Positions 43,559 through 53,172 of a DNA stretch of 64,000 nucleotides are shown here, piece after piece. Each line of letters opens with the position of its first letter. Position 1 is the stretch's first letter. The DNA comes from WTFY01 sp026713925 (GTDB taxonomy: Bacteria > Pseudomonadota > Gammaproteobacteria > UBA4575): NCBI GenBank assembly GCA_963662355.1, contig OY759361.1, positions 1,240,001-1,304,000 of the forward strand, read 5' to 3'. Under the pieces are notes generated by a model. That model searched no databases. It saw nothing but the letters and a program-made list of their open reading frames with translations, and was not told the DNA's origin. The position numbers and the translations under genes are program-made.

Positions 43559-44746
43559 ATGCTGGCTAGGCAGAGGCAGTTTGCGGAACGCAGCAGGCTT
43601 TCAGCAGTATATTTCTTCTACTTCGCGTGTCTGGGTGCGCTGCTCCCCTACTGGAGCTTGTATCTGCAGCATCTCAATTTCACTGCAGACCAGATTGGTG
43701 AGCTCTCGGCTGTACTGCTGGGCACCAAGATCATCGCACCTGGCGTGTGGGGATGGGTTGCTGACCATACCAGCAAGCAAATGCGGTGGGCACGCATTGC
43801 TGTATTTGCGGGGATGTGCATTTTTTCCATGGTGCTGCTGGTGCGCGGGTACTGGCCACTGCTACTGGTACTGGCAGGGTTTGGTTTTTTCTGGAATGCC
43901 GCATTGCCCCAGTTTGAAACGACTACCATGAATCATCTCCATGACGACAAGTACCTGTACAGCCGTATCCGGTTATGGGGTTCAATCGGATTTATCGCGT
44001 CGGTATCAATACTGGCGCCCGTGCTGCAGAACCAGGGCATCGGACTTTTACCCTGGGCGATCCTGGTGATCCTGTTGTGTATCTGGATCAATACCTTGCT
44101 GGTGCAGGACAAGCCAAGCGGCACCATGCATGCCGCAAAGGCCTCACTGCTGAAAACCTGTCTTGATCCCTCAGTCCTCGCCCTGCTTGTGGCGGCATTC
44201 CTGATCCAGATGAGCCACGGACCGTACTACACCTTCTTCAGCATCTATCTGGAAGAGCATGGCTATTCGCGCACCGCGGTCGGCCAGTTCTGGTCACTGG
44301 GTGTAGTTGCCGAGATCATACTGTTTTTCATGGCATATAGACTGTTACCGAGGTTCGGTGCCAAATATTTACTGATGTTGGCCATGCTTCTGACTGCCTT
44401 GAGATGGTGGATGATCGCCATGTTTGCAGACAATCTGCCAGTATTGCTGCTCGCACAGCTGTTGCATGCTGCATCGTACGGGCTGTTTCACGCATCAGCC
44501 ATTTATCTGATCGACCAGTATTTTTCAGGCAGTATCCAGGGTCGGGGTATGGCGCTTTATTCCAGCATCAGCTTTGGCCTGGGTGCCTCGCTTGGCAGCC
44601 TGATGAGCGGGTATACTTGGAATACAGTCGGATCTTCCGAGGTGTATATGTTGGCGATGGCCATTGCTGCCCTCGCATTGGTTCAATACGTTTGGCTGGC
44701 CAGGCCTGTCTGGAAGCGGGTCAGGCGACGCAATGGTACGGTATAG
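43559..44746 (+). CDS. MFS transporter (MFS_1-like/HcaT-type)
   Basis: This 395-residue major facilitator protein has about twelve hydrophobic segments. The N-terminus (SAVYFFYFACLGALLPYWSLYL, about residues 14-35) and GTKIIAPGVWGWVADHTSK (the motif A region between helices 2 and 3) match the MFS_1-like group that includes phenylpropionate permease HcaT and nucleoside symporters. The substrate is unknown. ATG at 43559 has no strong ribosome-binding site. It sits between aroC and leuC, 4 nt before the leuC start, so it may be co-transcribed with leucine genes. Confidence 0.85.
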   Translation: MLARQRQFAERSRLSAVYFFYFACLGALLPYWSLYLQHLNFTADQIGELSAVLLGTKIIAPGVWGWVADHTSKQMRWARIAVFAGMCIFSMVLLVRGYWPLLLVLAGFGFFWNAALPQFETTTMNHLHDDKYLYSRIRLWGSIGFIASVSILAPVLQNQGIGLLPWAILVILLCIWINTLLVQDKPSGTMHAAKASLLKTCLDPSVLALLVAAFLIQMSHGPYYTFFSIYLEEHGYSRTAVGQFWSLGVVAEIILFFMAYRLLPRFGAKYLLMLAMLLTALRWWMIAMFADNLPVLLLAQLLHAASYGLFHASAIYLIDQYFSGSIQGRGMALYSSISFGLGASLGSLMSGYTWNTVGSSEVYMLAMAIAALALVQYVWLARPVWKRVRRRNGTV

Positions 44747-44750
44747 CAGT

Positions 44751-46139
44751 ATGGAAAGTAGCACTTTGTTCGACAAGGTATGGAGCAGTCATGTTGTGCA
44801 CGAACGTGATGATGGTATGGTGTTGCTGTACATCGACAGGCATCTGGTTCATGAAGTGACCTCCCCGCAAGCCTTTGAAGGTCTGCGCCTGGCCGGGCGG
44901 GTTCCATGGCGAAAGGATTCCATCCTTGCCACGGTCGATCATAATGTGCCTACCACGGACCGCAGTGCAGGCATCGAGGACCCCGTCTCCAGGCTGCAGG
45001 TCGACACCCTCGACAAGAACTGCAGGGACTACTCTCTCACGCAGTTTCCCATGCTGGATATCCGGCAAGGCATTGTGCATGTCATTGGTCCGGAACAGGG
45101 GGTATCTTTACCCGGCATGACGATCGTCTGCGGAGATTCGCATACGTCCACCCATGGTGCGTTGGGGGCGCTGGCATTCGGCATAGGCACTTCTGAAGTG
45201 GAGCATGTACTGGCCACACAATGCCTGTTGATGAAGAAATCGAAAAACATGCTGATTCATGTGGAGGGCCGTTTGCCCCACGGGGTAACATCCAAGGACA
45301 TCATTCTGGCCGTAATCGGCAGGCTGGGTACTTCAGGCGCCACCGGATTTACTGTGGAATACGCAGGCGATGCAGTTCGCTCGCTTTCAGTTGAGGCGCG
45401 CATGACGATGTGCAATATGTCGATTGAAGCCGGCGCACGAGCCGGGATGATAGCCGTAGACGACACCACTATGGAATACATTGCCAACCGTCCCTATGCA
45501 CCTGAAGGGCCATTGTGGGACGGGGCCGTGGCACATTGGCGTACCCTTCACAGTGATGATGATGCGCGGTTTGATGCGGAGGTGCGACTGGATGTCAGCC
45601 TGCTCAAGCCCCAGGTCACCTGGGGAACATCCCCGGAGATGGTCGTGGATATCGACGGGGTCGTTCCGGATGATACAAACCCGGATTACCGACGTGCCCT
45701 GGAATATATGGACCTGCAACCCGGGACACCGATTGAAGATATCTACATCGACAAGGTGTTTATTGGTTCATGCACCAACTCTCGGATCGAGGACTTGAGG
45801 GCTGCTGCAAACCTTGTTCAGGATCATACGCTTGCCGAAAATATTAAACTGGCAATGGTCGTGCCTGGCTCGGGACTGGTCAAGCAGCAGGCTGAGCAGG
45901 AAGGGCTGGACAAGATTTTCAAATCGGCCGGATTTGAATGGCGTGAGCCCGGTTGTTCGATGTGTCTGGGCATGAATTCCGACCAGCTCGAACCCGGTGA
46001 ACGCTGTGCCTCCACCTCCAACCGGAATTTTGAAGGCCGTCAGGGCAAGGGCGGGCGCACCCACCTGGTAAGCCCGGTCATGGCAGTCGCTGCTGCATTG
46101 CACGGACATTTCATAGATGTAAGGAAGTGTGTACTGTGA
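44751..46139 (+). CDS. leuC: 3-isopropylmalate dehydratase large subunit
   Basis: LeuC with LeuD isomerises 2-isopropylmalate to 3-isopropylmalate in leucine synthesis. The 462-residue aconitase-family protein has the 4Fe-4S cysteines in FIGSCTNSRIEDLR and GCSMCLGMN, and the GDSHTSTHGALGALAFGIG segment. ATG at 44751 gives MESSTLFDKVW, the usual length; the reading from 44664 overlaps the MFS gene and is rejected. It overlaps leuD by 4 nt. Confidence 0.96.
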   Translation: MESSTLFDKVWSSHVVHERDDGMVLLYIDRHLVHEVTSPQAFEGLRLAGRVPWRKDSILATVDHNVPTTDRSAGIEDPVSRLQVDTLDKNCRDYSLTQFPMLDIRQGIVHVIGPEQGVSLPGMTIVCGDSHTSTHGALGALAFGIGTSEVEHVLATQCLLMKKSKNMLIHVEGRLPHGVTSKDIILAVIGRLGTSGATGFTVEYAGDAVRSLSVEARMTMCNMSIEAGARAGMIAVDDTTMEYIANRPYAPEGPLWDGAVAHWRTLHSDDDARFDAEVRLDVSLLKPQVTWGTSPEMVVDIDGVVPDDTNPDYRRALEYMDLQPGTPIEDIYIDKVFIGSCTNSRIEDLRAAANLVQDHTLAENIKLAMVVPGSGLVKQQAEQEGLDKIFKSAGFEWREPGCSMCLGMNSDQLEPGERCASTSNRNFEGRQGKGGRTHLVSPVMAVAAALHGHFIDVRKCVL

Positions 46140-46774
46140 AGTCATTTACCAGAATCGAGACCACGTTGTTGCCCTTGGACCGCACAAATGTGGACACGGA
46201 TGCCATTATTCCCCAGCAATACCTGAAGTCAGTGAAGCGTACCGGCTTTGGGGTTTACCTGTTCGATAACTGGCGATACCGTGATCCCGGGGTGCTTGGA
46301 CAGGACCCCCGTCAACGGCGAATCGATCCGGATTTTGTGTTGAATCAGACGACATACAAGGCTGCGAAGATTTTGCTGGCCCGGGCAAATTTCGGTTGTG
46401 GGTCTTCGCGTGAACATGCAGTTTGGTCAATTCTGGATTATGGTTTCGAGGTTGTGATTTCGTCCAGCTTTGCAGACATTTTTTGCAGCAACAGTTACAA
46501 GAACGGATTGTTACCGGTTACACTAGAGGAGGCTGCAGTTGATTATCTGTTCAAGCAGGTTGCGCAAGATCCGGCATTCACCTGTACGGTAGACCTGGAA
46601 ACACAAATCGTCCTTGATGCAAACGACAAGGAGTTTTCATTCGAAATCAATGAGTTTCACAAATACTGTTTGTTAAATGGCTACGATGAAATTGATCTTA
46701 CACTGCAGCATGCGGATAAAATCAAGCTGTATGAAGCCGAATTGAAACAGTCATGCCCATGGTTGTTCCGTTGA
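46136..46774 (+). CDS. leuD: 3-isopropylmalate dehydratase small subunit
   Basis: LeuD is the swivelling domain of isopropylmalate isomerase. The 212 residues show PLDRTNVDTDAIIPQQYLK and the FGCGSSREHAVWSI motif. GTG at 46136 overlaps the leuC stop (GTGA), giving MKSFTRIETTLLPLDR, in line with E. coli. A GTG at 46127 would add three residues. It is followed by leuB after about 29 nt. Confidence 0.96.
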   Translation: MKSFTRIETTLLPLDRTNVDTDAIIPQQYLKSVKRTGFGVYLFDNWRYRDPGVLGQDPRQRRIDPDFVLNQTTYKAAKILLARANFGCGSSREHAVWSILDYGFEVVISSSFADIFCSNSYKNGLLPVTLEEAAVDYLFKQVAQDPAFTCTVDLETQIVLDANDKEFSFEINEFHKYCLLNGYDEIDLTLQHADKIKLYEAELKQSCPWLFR

Positions 46775-46803
46775 CAGTTTGATACTTGTCGGGTCATCGA
46801 TTT

Positions 46804-47895
46804 ATGTACAAGATTCTGTTATTGCCGGGCGATGGCATCGGCCCGGAAGTGGTTGCGCAGGCCAGAAAGGTGCTGGCTTGCTTGGTGCGAGAGCATGAGC
46901 TTGCGGTTGAACTGGAGGAAGCGCAGGTGGGTGGCAGCGCTTATGCGCTGTATCGTGACCCGTTGCCGGATGAAACCCTGAAGCTTGCCAGGTCCGCTGA
47001 TGCAGTCATGCTGGGAGCCGTGGGGGGTCCCCAGTTTGATCATCTGGACCGGGAGTTACGTCCGGAAAATGGACTGCTGCGTTTGCGCGCAGAGCTTGAT
47101 TTGTTTGCGAATTTGCGACCGGCCATTATGTATCCGGCCTTGGCTTCAGCGTCCTCGCTCAAGCCCGAGCATGTGACTGGCCTGGATATCCTGATCATCC
47201 GTGAATTGACCGGAGGAATTTATTTCGGTGAACCCAGGGGCATACGTACCCTGGAAGGTGATATCCGCCAGGGATTTAACACACTGGTCTACAGTGAAGA
47301 TGAGATTGCGCGTATTACTCATATCGCATTCCGTACTGCACAGAAGCGAAATCACCGGCTGTGCTCGGTTGATAAAGCCAATGTGCTTGAAGTTTCGGAG
47401 CTGTGGCGCGACGTAGTCGGCACGGTGCATCAAGGGTATCCGGATGTATCCTTGAGTCACATGTACGTGGATAATGCCGCCATGCAACTGGTTAAAGATC
47501 CGAACCAGTTTGATGTAGTATTAACCGACAATATGTTTGGCGATATCCTGTCTGATATTGCTGCCATGTTGACCGGTTCCATCGGCATGTTGCCCTCGGC
47601 TTCACTTAATGAAAAGGATCAGGGGATGTACGAGCCTGTACATGGCTCAGCTCCGGATATAGCTGGTAAAGATTGTGCCAATCCGCTGGCGACAATCCTG
47701 TCGGTTGCCATGATGCTGCGCTACAGCTTGAATGAATCCCGGCTTGCAGGCCTGGTTGAGCAGGCTGTGCACCAGGTGATAGCCCAAGGATATCGGACTG
47801 CAGATATCGTGCAGTCAGGGCAGCAGCCCGTCGGGACAGAAAAGATGGGCAATGCAGTCATTCATGCATTGCTGCAGGTTTCTCATAACAACTGA
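46804..47895 (+). CDS. leuB: 3-isopropylmalate dehydrogenase
   Basis: LeuB oxidatively decarboxylates 3-isopropylmalate with NAD+. The 363 residues begin MYKILLLPGDGIGPEVV and contain RELTGGIYFGEPRG, VDNAAMQLVKDPNQFDV and the signature NMFGDILSDIAAMLTGS. ATG at 46804 is chosen; a TTG at 46786 adds six residues that do not fit. No leucine-rich leader peptide is visible before leuC, so classical leu attenuation is not evident. Confidence 0.97.
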   Translation: MYKILLLPGDGIGPEVVAQARKVLACLVREHELAVELEEAQVGGSAYALYRDPLPDETLKLARSADAVMLGAVGGPQFDHLDRELRPENGLLRLRAELDLFANLRPAIMYPALASASSLKPEHVTGLDILIIRELTGGIYFGEPRGIRTLEGDIRQGFNTLVYSEDEIARITHIAFRTAQKRNHRLCSVDKANVLEVSELWRDVVGTVHQGYPDVSLSHMYVDNAAMQLVKDPNQFDVVLTDNMFGDILSDIAAMLTGSIGMLPSASLNEKDQGMYEPVHGSAPDIAGKDCANPLATILSVAMMLRYSLNESRLAGLVEQAVHQVIAQGYRTADIVQSGQQPVGTEKMGNAVIHALLQVSHNN

Positions 47896-47908
47896 CTGAA
47901 TACGTATT

Positions 47909-48928
47909 ATGGAAAAATATAATGTTGCGATAGTAGGTGTTACAGGCGCCGTCGGTGAGCAGATGCTTGCCATCCTGGAACAAAGGAAATTCCCGGTTGA
48001 CCGCATTCATGCGTTGGCAAGTGCCCGCTCGGTCGGGAAGAAGGTCCGCTATGGAGATCAGGAAATAGCGGTGCAGGACTTGGCTGACTTTGATTTTTCG
48101 GATACGCAAATCGGCCTTTTTTCCCCGGGTGCCGGCATTTCAAAAGTCTTTGCGCCAAAGGCGGTCGGGCAGGGATGCGTAGTGGTAGACAACACCTCGC
48201 AGTTTCGTTATGACGAGGATGTCCCGCTAGTTGTCCCGGAAGTCAATGCCCATCAGGTGGCCCGTTACACGGCCCGCGGGATTGTCGCCAATCCGAATTG
48301 CTCAACGATTCAGATGGTCGTGGCCCTGAAACCCATTCACGATGCAGTCGGCATCACACGCGTGAACGTGGCAACTTACCAGGCGGTGTCCGGTACCGGG
48401 AAAGATGCAATTGATGAACTGGATCAGCAAACCAGAAAGGTCATCAGCGGAAAACCTGTTACATGCGATGTATATCCGAAGCAGATTGCCTTTAATGCCT
48501 TGCCGCATATCGATGTATTTCTGGATAACGGCTATACCAAGGAAGAAATGAAAATGGTGTGGGAGACCCAGAAAATCATGGAGGACGACTCCATTCTGGT
48601 GAATCCCACCACGGTACGGATTCCGGTAGTAAACGGGCATTCCGAGGCCATACATCTTGAACTGAAAGAGCCCTTGTCGGCCAGCCAGGCCAAGGAACTG
48701 CTGGCGGGTGCACCGGGCATCCGGGTTGTGGACAGCCATCAGGATGGAGGGTATCCCACTGCAGTCACTGAAGGAGATGGAACTGATGCGGTGTATGTGG
48801 GCCGTATACGTGAGGATATCTCGCATCCGCGTGGATTAAACATGTGGGTGGTAAGTGACAATCTGAGGAAAGGGGCAGCCTTGAACAGCGTTCAGATTGC
48901 GGAGAATCTGGTCAGGGAATATATCTGA
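47909..48928 (+). CDS. asd: Aspartate-semialdehyde dehydrogenase
   Basis: Asd makes aspartate semialdehyde for lysine, diaminopimelate, threonine and methionine. The 339 residues have the Rossmann start YNVAIVGVTGAVGEQM, SPGAGISKVFAP, and the catalytic Cys in NPNCSTIQMV. ATG at 47909 has no obvious ribosome-binding site and lies 13 nt after leuB. The leuB-asd order is the Pseudomonas-type arrangement, where fimV would come next. Here an unrelated accessory block follows instead. Confidence 0.96.
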   Translation: MEKYNVAIVGVTGAVGEQMLAILEQRKFPVDRIHALASARSVGKKVRYGDQEIAVQDLADFDFSDTQIGLFSPGAGISKVFAPKAVGQGCVVVDNTSQFRYDEDVPLVVPEVNAHQVARYTARGIVANPNCSTIQMVVALKPIHDAVGITRVNVATYQAVSGTGKDAIDELDQQTRKVISGKPVTCDVYPKQIAFNALPHIDVFLDNGYTKEEMKMVWETQKIMEDDSILVNPTTVRIPVVNGHSEAIHLELKEPLSASQAKELLAGAPGIRVVDSHQDGGYPTAVTEGDGTDAVYVGRIREDISHPRGLNMWVVSDNLRKGAALNSVQIAENLVREYI

Positions 48929-48960
48929 ATTTGTATGCTTGAGGGTTCAGTCCACTCGCT

Positions 48961-48989
48961 CCAGGTAAATCGCAGGCAGGCATACCTGG
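48961..48989 (+). repeat. Perfect 7-bp inverted repeat after asd
   Basis: CCAGGTA (48961-48967) and TACCTGG (48983-48989) are perfect arms around a 15-nt loop containing GCAGGCAGGCA. It lies 32 nt after the asd stop and about 77 nt before the SDR start. With no T run it is not a clear terminator; it could be an operator or an mRNA 3' hairpin. Confidence 0.4.
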
Positions 48990-49065
48990 CTGTCCGGCGA
49001 GGTGTTCACCTGTGAAAACCCGGCTTGACCGCCACCGCCAGTGCGCCGCGTAACTGTACAAGGTA

Positions 49066-49938
49066 ATGGGTGAGACACCAGTGGCCAAGCGAAGCATAGT
49101 GATAACGGGCTGTTCAAGTGGCATTGGACGGCGGGCAACAGAAATGTTGTCTGAGCGTGGTTATCGCGTATTGGCTACTGCCCGCAAGGCGGAGGACCTG
49201 GACCGGCTTGAGGCAGATGGCTTTGAAGCCCTGGCATTGGACCTGAATGATCCCGCGAGCGTAGCGGCGTTGGCCGATGAGGTGCTGTTACGTACGGATG
49301 GAAATGTATACGGGCTGTTTAACAACGGGGCCTACGGACAGCCGGGAGCCGTGGAAGATTTATCGCGGGATGTGCTGCGAACTCAATTGGAAACCAATGT
49401 GCTGGGCTGGCATGATCTGACTTGTCGGCTCTTGCCTGCAATGCGATCCAACCGTGCCGGGCGTATCATTCAAAACAGCTCGTTACTGGGTTTGATGGCA
49501 CTGCACTATCGGGGCGCATATACAGCCAGCAAGTTTGCCATCGAAGGGTTGACCGACACGTTGAGGCTGGAACTGTCCGGTACAGGTATACATGTTTCGC
49601 TAATCGAGCCCGGGCCGGTCATCAGTCGCTTTCGGGAAAACGCATATGCTGCTTTCAAGGCGAATATTGATCCATCCAAGAGCGCTCACCGCGACATCTA
49701 CAGGAGGGTAGAACAGCGTCTCGAGACGGACGACAGTTCCGTGCCGTTTACCTTGCCTGCGGATTCGGTGGTGAAAAAGGTCATTCATGCCCTGGAGTCC
49801 AAGCGGCCAAGGGCCCGCTATTACGTTACTGTGCCAACGTACGTGCTGGGCTATCTGAGGCGGATTCTCTCAACCCGCCAGCTTGACCGTGTGCTGCGCG
49901 CAATATACCGGGCCGAGATCAGGCCTGGGTCTAAATGA
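49066..49938 (+). CDS. Short-chain dehydrogenase/reductase
   Basis: This is an NAD(P)-dependent SDR enzyme of 290 residues. It has the cofactor motif TGCSSGIG (about residues 14-21), NNGA, the catalytic Ser in QNSSLLG, and YTASKFA (YxxxK). The C-terminal tail is long and basic (SKRPRARYYVTVPTYVLGYL), as in SDRs annotated as oxidoreductases of unknown substrate. ATG at 49066 follows AAGG. It faces the RND pump gene across 39 nt. The substrate is unknown, and whether it acts on a compound exported by the pump is only a suggestion. Confidence 0.9.
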   Translation: MGETPVAKRSIVITGCSSGIGRRATEMLSERGYRVLATARKAEDLDRLEADGFEALALDLNDPASVAALADEVLLRTDGNVYGLFNNGAYGQPGAVEDLSRDVLRTQLETNVLGWHDLTCRLLPAMRSNRAGRIIQNSSLLGLMALHYRGAYTASKFAIEGLTDTLRLELSGTGIHVSLIEPGPVISRFRENAYAAFKANIDPSKSAHRDIYRRVEQRLETDDSSVPFTLPADSVVKKVIHALESKRPRARYYVTVPTYVLGYLRRILSTRQLDRVLRAIYRAEIRPGSK

Positions 49939-49977
49939 GCAGGAAGGTAAGCTGTGCAGCGGTGAAATTCGCTTGAG

Positions 49978-52900
49978 TTATTGGCCGCCCTCGGATGTGG
50001 CCAGGTCTGGAGTGGTCGGGCCAAACACTCGGCGCAGATCATCTTGCACGGCCATCAGGGCAGGGACAACACTAAGCACCAGCACTGCAGCGCAACCCAA
50101 ACCGAACACTATGGTCACAGCCATCGGGATCAGGAACTGTGCCTGCAGGCTTTTCTCGAACAGCAGGGGCGTCAGGCCTCCGATGGTAGTAGCCGAAGTG
50201 AGAATGATCGCCCGCAGCCGGTCACAGGTCCCGTTGACAATGGCGTCATAGAATGGTTCCGACTCGGCATGCCGTTCCATCGTAGTGACGAGAATGATGG
50301 AATTGTTGACAACAATGCCGGCGAGCCCGATCAGGGCTGTCATCGATAGGATACTGAGGTTGTAACCGAGCAGCAGATGGCCGAGTACAGCGCCGACAAA
50401 TCCTATGGGTATGATCGCCATGACCACGATCGGGCGAGTATAGCTTGCAAATGTCCAGGCCAGAATAATATAGATGCTGGCCAGCCCGATCAGTGCTCCG
50501 ATCTTCATGTCGGCAAATGTTTCGACCTGTTCCTCGGATTTGCCCTTGAATGACACATCGATACCATGTCGTTTGGCAATGTCCCACAGACCGTCGCGCT
50601 GGATGGCGTTCAGGATCTCTTCCGTGTTGGTGAATCCGGTATTGAGCCTTGCCGTAACGGCCACCTGGCGATGGCCATTCTCGCTGCTGATTCTGGAAAA
50701 GCTTTGGTTGGAACGGCTTGACACCACCTCGACAAGAGGTACTTCGATGCCGGTTGGGCTGCGCAGGTACAATGTGTCAAGAAGGTCAGTATCCAGCTCG
50801 TCATCGGGGAGCTTGACGCGTACGGTGACCTCTTCTTCACCTCGCGGGAAACGCTTGGCAACGGCCCCCTCGATCGAATTCCTGACTTGGCGGCCAACGC
50901 TATCTGTCGTAAAGCCAAGCGCCTTTCCCCGTTGCGATACTTCCAGAATTGTTTCCATCTTGCCGTAGGGCAGATTGTCTTCTATGGCACTGACGCCAGG
51001 ATAGCGCGTCAAAAGAAGCTTCAGCTCATTTGCTGCCTTCTTGAGTGAGACGACATCGGTTCCGATCAGCCGGACATCCACGTCCTTTCCGGGTGGCCCG
51101 CCACGTGCTTCCTGGATTGTAAAATTGTCCAGTCCGGCCACGGGCCTGATTTCTGCATGCCAGGCCTCGATCAGGGTCTGGACACGGACCTTGCGTCGGT
51201 CTGCGGTGAGAAGTTCGACAACCAGGCCGCCTATGTTGTCAACTGGCGGGTCGTTGGCGGCAGCAGCAGGGTCTTGTCCGACAAAAGTTCCGATCTTGGT
51301 TACCGACATGCGGACCAGTTTGTCGGATGTGTCTTCGAGCCTATGCACGGCTGCATAGAGTGCGCGGTCCATTTCATTGAGCATTTCCTGTGTTTTCACT
51401 CGTGAGGTGCCGGGGATCATCTGCACATTGGCAAAGATTTTGTCGGGTTCCGGGGACGGGAAAAAGGTAAACCCGACCCGCCCGCCCGCAACAAGGCCTG
51501 CCGCGAGCAGAAACAGCCCGCCCGCGACTGCCAGCGTGGCATAACGCCAGTTGACGCAGAGCTTGACGAAATTGCGAAACGGCCCTTCCCTGAACGATAC
51601 AAAGTGTCCGTCAAACCAGGTTCGGAATCGGCCCCCCGGGTTCGCGAATCCCGATTTGCTTTGCCCTATTGCCCCACGAAGATGGCCGGGCAGCACGAGA
51701 AAACATTCGATCAGGCTGGCAATGAGCACGGCAATCACAACCATCGGAATTGCGGCAATGATCTGGCCGATGACATCAGAGATAACAAAAAGTGGCAGGA
51801 AGGCACTGATCGTCGTCAACGCCGATGCGATGACGGGTACTGCCATTCGCCTGGCACCTTCGATTGATGCTTGCAATGGTGGAGCGGAATGACTGCGCGT
51901 GTCTACATTCTCCCCGACCACTACGGCGTCATCTACAATAATGCCTATGGCCATGATCAGCCCGAAAAGACTGACCATGTTTATCGTCTGGCCGGAAGCA
52001 AGCATCACCCCAAAGGCTGCCATAAGGGAGGCGGGAATGCCGACCATGACCCAGAAGGCGACCCGTACTTTGAGGAATACCATTAGAATCAGGATGACGA
52101 GCATGAGGCCGCCCAGGCCGTTCTTTATCAAAAGATCGATGCGGTCCTGAAGCAAGTCGGTAGTAGTGTTGTATTGTTCAATATTGAGATTGGCAGGCAG
52201 GGCAGGCGTCACTTCATCGAGGTACGAATCAGCAGCCCTGGCCTGTGCAAGGGCATCGGAGCTGTATGCACGCTGAACGCGAAGTTCAATTGCCGGCTGT
52301 GAATTGCGGTGTACCGTCACACCTTGGTCATCGAAACCTTCACGCACAGATGCAAAGTCCCGCAGGTGTATTTTCCGACCGTCATCAAGGGCCTTGATTT
52401 CTACGTCTCCAAGTGCATGTGCGGTGGTCAGCAGGCCCAGGCTTCTGATTTGGCGTTGCCCCTGGCCCACGTCGCCCGAGGGCAGGTCCTGTGAGGCAGC
52501 ACCAATGCGTGTTGCAATGTCAGAGAGAGTAAGATCGAGTCGGCGCAGAACTGGTGAAGGCACTTCGACCAGGATTTCTTCATCCAGTACACCGATCAGA
52601 TCGACCCTGTCAACGCCCCGTTCCAGCAGCCCGTCACGCAGTTGTTTGGCATATGTCTTCAGTGATGCATCAGGATAAGGGCCCGAGAGTATAATCTGCA
52701 GGAGTGTTTCATAACGGACAACGCGGCTGATATCGGGTGTCTTCGAATCCTCGGGAAAGGTGCGGATCCGGGAGATCGCCGCCTCCACATCGGACAGGGC
52801 CGCCTGCATGTCGCTTCCGGACTTGAATTCGATGTTTACACGCGCCAGCCCTTCGTAAGCCAGGGCCTTGACACGCTTTACATTGTTCAGGAATCGCACT

Positions 52901-53172
52901 TCCGGTTCGATTGACTGGACGATGTTGCTATAGACGTCATCGGCCGTGGCTCCGGGCCATTCGACAGCGACCTTGACAAAATCTATACCGAATTCGGGTA
53001 GAAACTGTGAATTGAGTTTCAGAAGACCGTATACCCCGAAGACGATCATGAGCGCCAGGAGCAGGTTGGGTGCATTCCTGTGACGCGCAAACAGGCCGAT
53101 CAGCCCCGACAAGCGCGACGTCTCACCTGCCGGACCGGCAACTCCGGGCTGTTTTTTTCCAGCCTCGCTCAT
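49978..53172 (-). CDS. RND-family efflux transporter permease
   Basis: This is a proton-driven inner-membrane pump subunit of the AcrB/HAE1 type, 1064 residues. It has an N-terminal membrane helix (LLLALMIVFGVYGLLKL), a large periplasmic porter domain, a helix bundle with GIIVDDAVVVGENV (about residues 405-415, the paired Asp of the proton relay), a second periplasmic domain and the C-terminal helix set (IGLAGIVVNNSIILVTTME). The start overlaps the adaptor stop by 4 nt. No outer-membrane channel gene of the TolC type is nearby, so the pump would borrow one. The substrate is unknown. Confidence 0.94.
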   Translation of the reverse strand: MSEAGKKQPGVAGPAGETSRLSGLIGLFARHRNAPNLLLALMIVFGVYGLLKLNSQFLPEFGIDFVKVAVEWPGATADDVYSNIVQSIEPEVRFLNNVKRVKALAYEGLARVNIEFKSGSDMQAALSDVEAAISRIRTFPEDSKTPDISRVVRYETLLQIILSGPYPDASLKTYAKQLRDGLLERGVDRVDLIGVLDEEILVEVPSPVLRRLDLTLSDIATRIGAASQDLPSGDVGQGQRQIRSLGLLTTAHALGDVEIKALDDGRKIHLRDFASVREGFDDQGVTVHRNSQPAIELRVQRAYSSDALAQARAADSYLDEVTPALPANLNIEQYNTTTDLLQDRIDLLIKNGLGGLMLVILILMVFLKVRVAFWVMVGIPASLMAAFGVMLASGQTINMVSLFGLIMAIGIIVDDAVVVGENVDTRSHSAPPLQASIEGARRMAVPVIASALTTISAFLPLFVISDVIGQIIAAIPMVVIAVLIASLIECFLVLPGHLRGAIGQSKSGFANPGGRFRTWFDGHFVSFREGPFRNFVKLCVNWRYATLAVAGGLFLLAAGLVAGGRVGFTFFPSPEPDKIFANVQMIPGTSRVKTQEMLNEMDRALYAAVHRLEDTSDKLVRMSVTKIGTFVGQDPAAAANDPPVDNIGGLVVELLTADRRKVRVQTLIEAWHAEIRPVAGLDNFTIQEARGGPPGKDVDVRLIGTDVVSLKKAANELKLLLTRYPGVSAIEDNLPYGKMETILEVSQRGKALGFTTDSVGRQVRNSIEGAVAKRFPRGEEEVTVRVKLPDDELDTDLLDTLYLRSPTGIEVPLVEVVSSRSNQSFSRISSENGHRQVAVTARLNTGFTNTEEILNAIQRDGLWDIAKRHGIDVSFKGKSEEQVETFADMKIGALIGLASIYIILAWTFASYTRPIVVMAIIPIGFVGAVLGHLLLGYNLSILSMTALIGLAGIVVNNSIILVTTMERHAESEPFYDAIVNGTCDRLRAIILTSATTIGGLTPLLFEKSLQAQFLIPMAVTIVFGLGCAAVLVLSVVPALMAVQDDLRRVFGPTTPDLATSEGGQ

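Noticed and set aside
48975..49085. Sequence resembling parts of a cobalamin riboswitch (GTGAAAACCCGG, CCGCGTAACTGTA) before the SDR gene, and a B12-box-like stretch on the minus strand
   Set aside because: The pieces are on opposite strands or in the wrong order. The region is too short before the SDR start, and no cobalamin-related gene is next to it.
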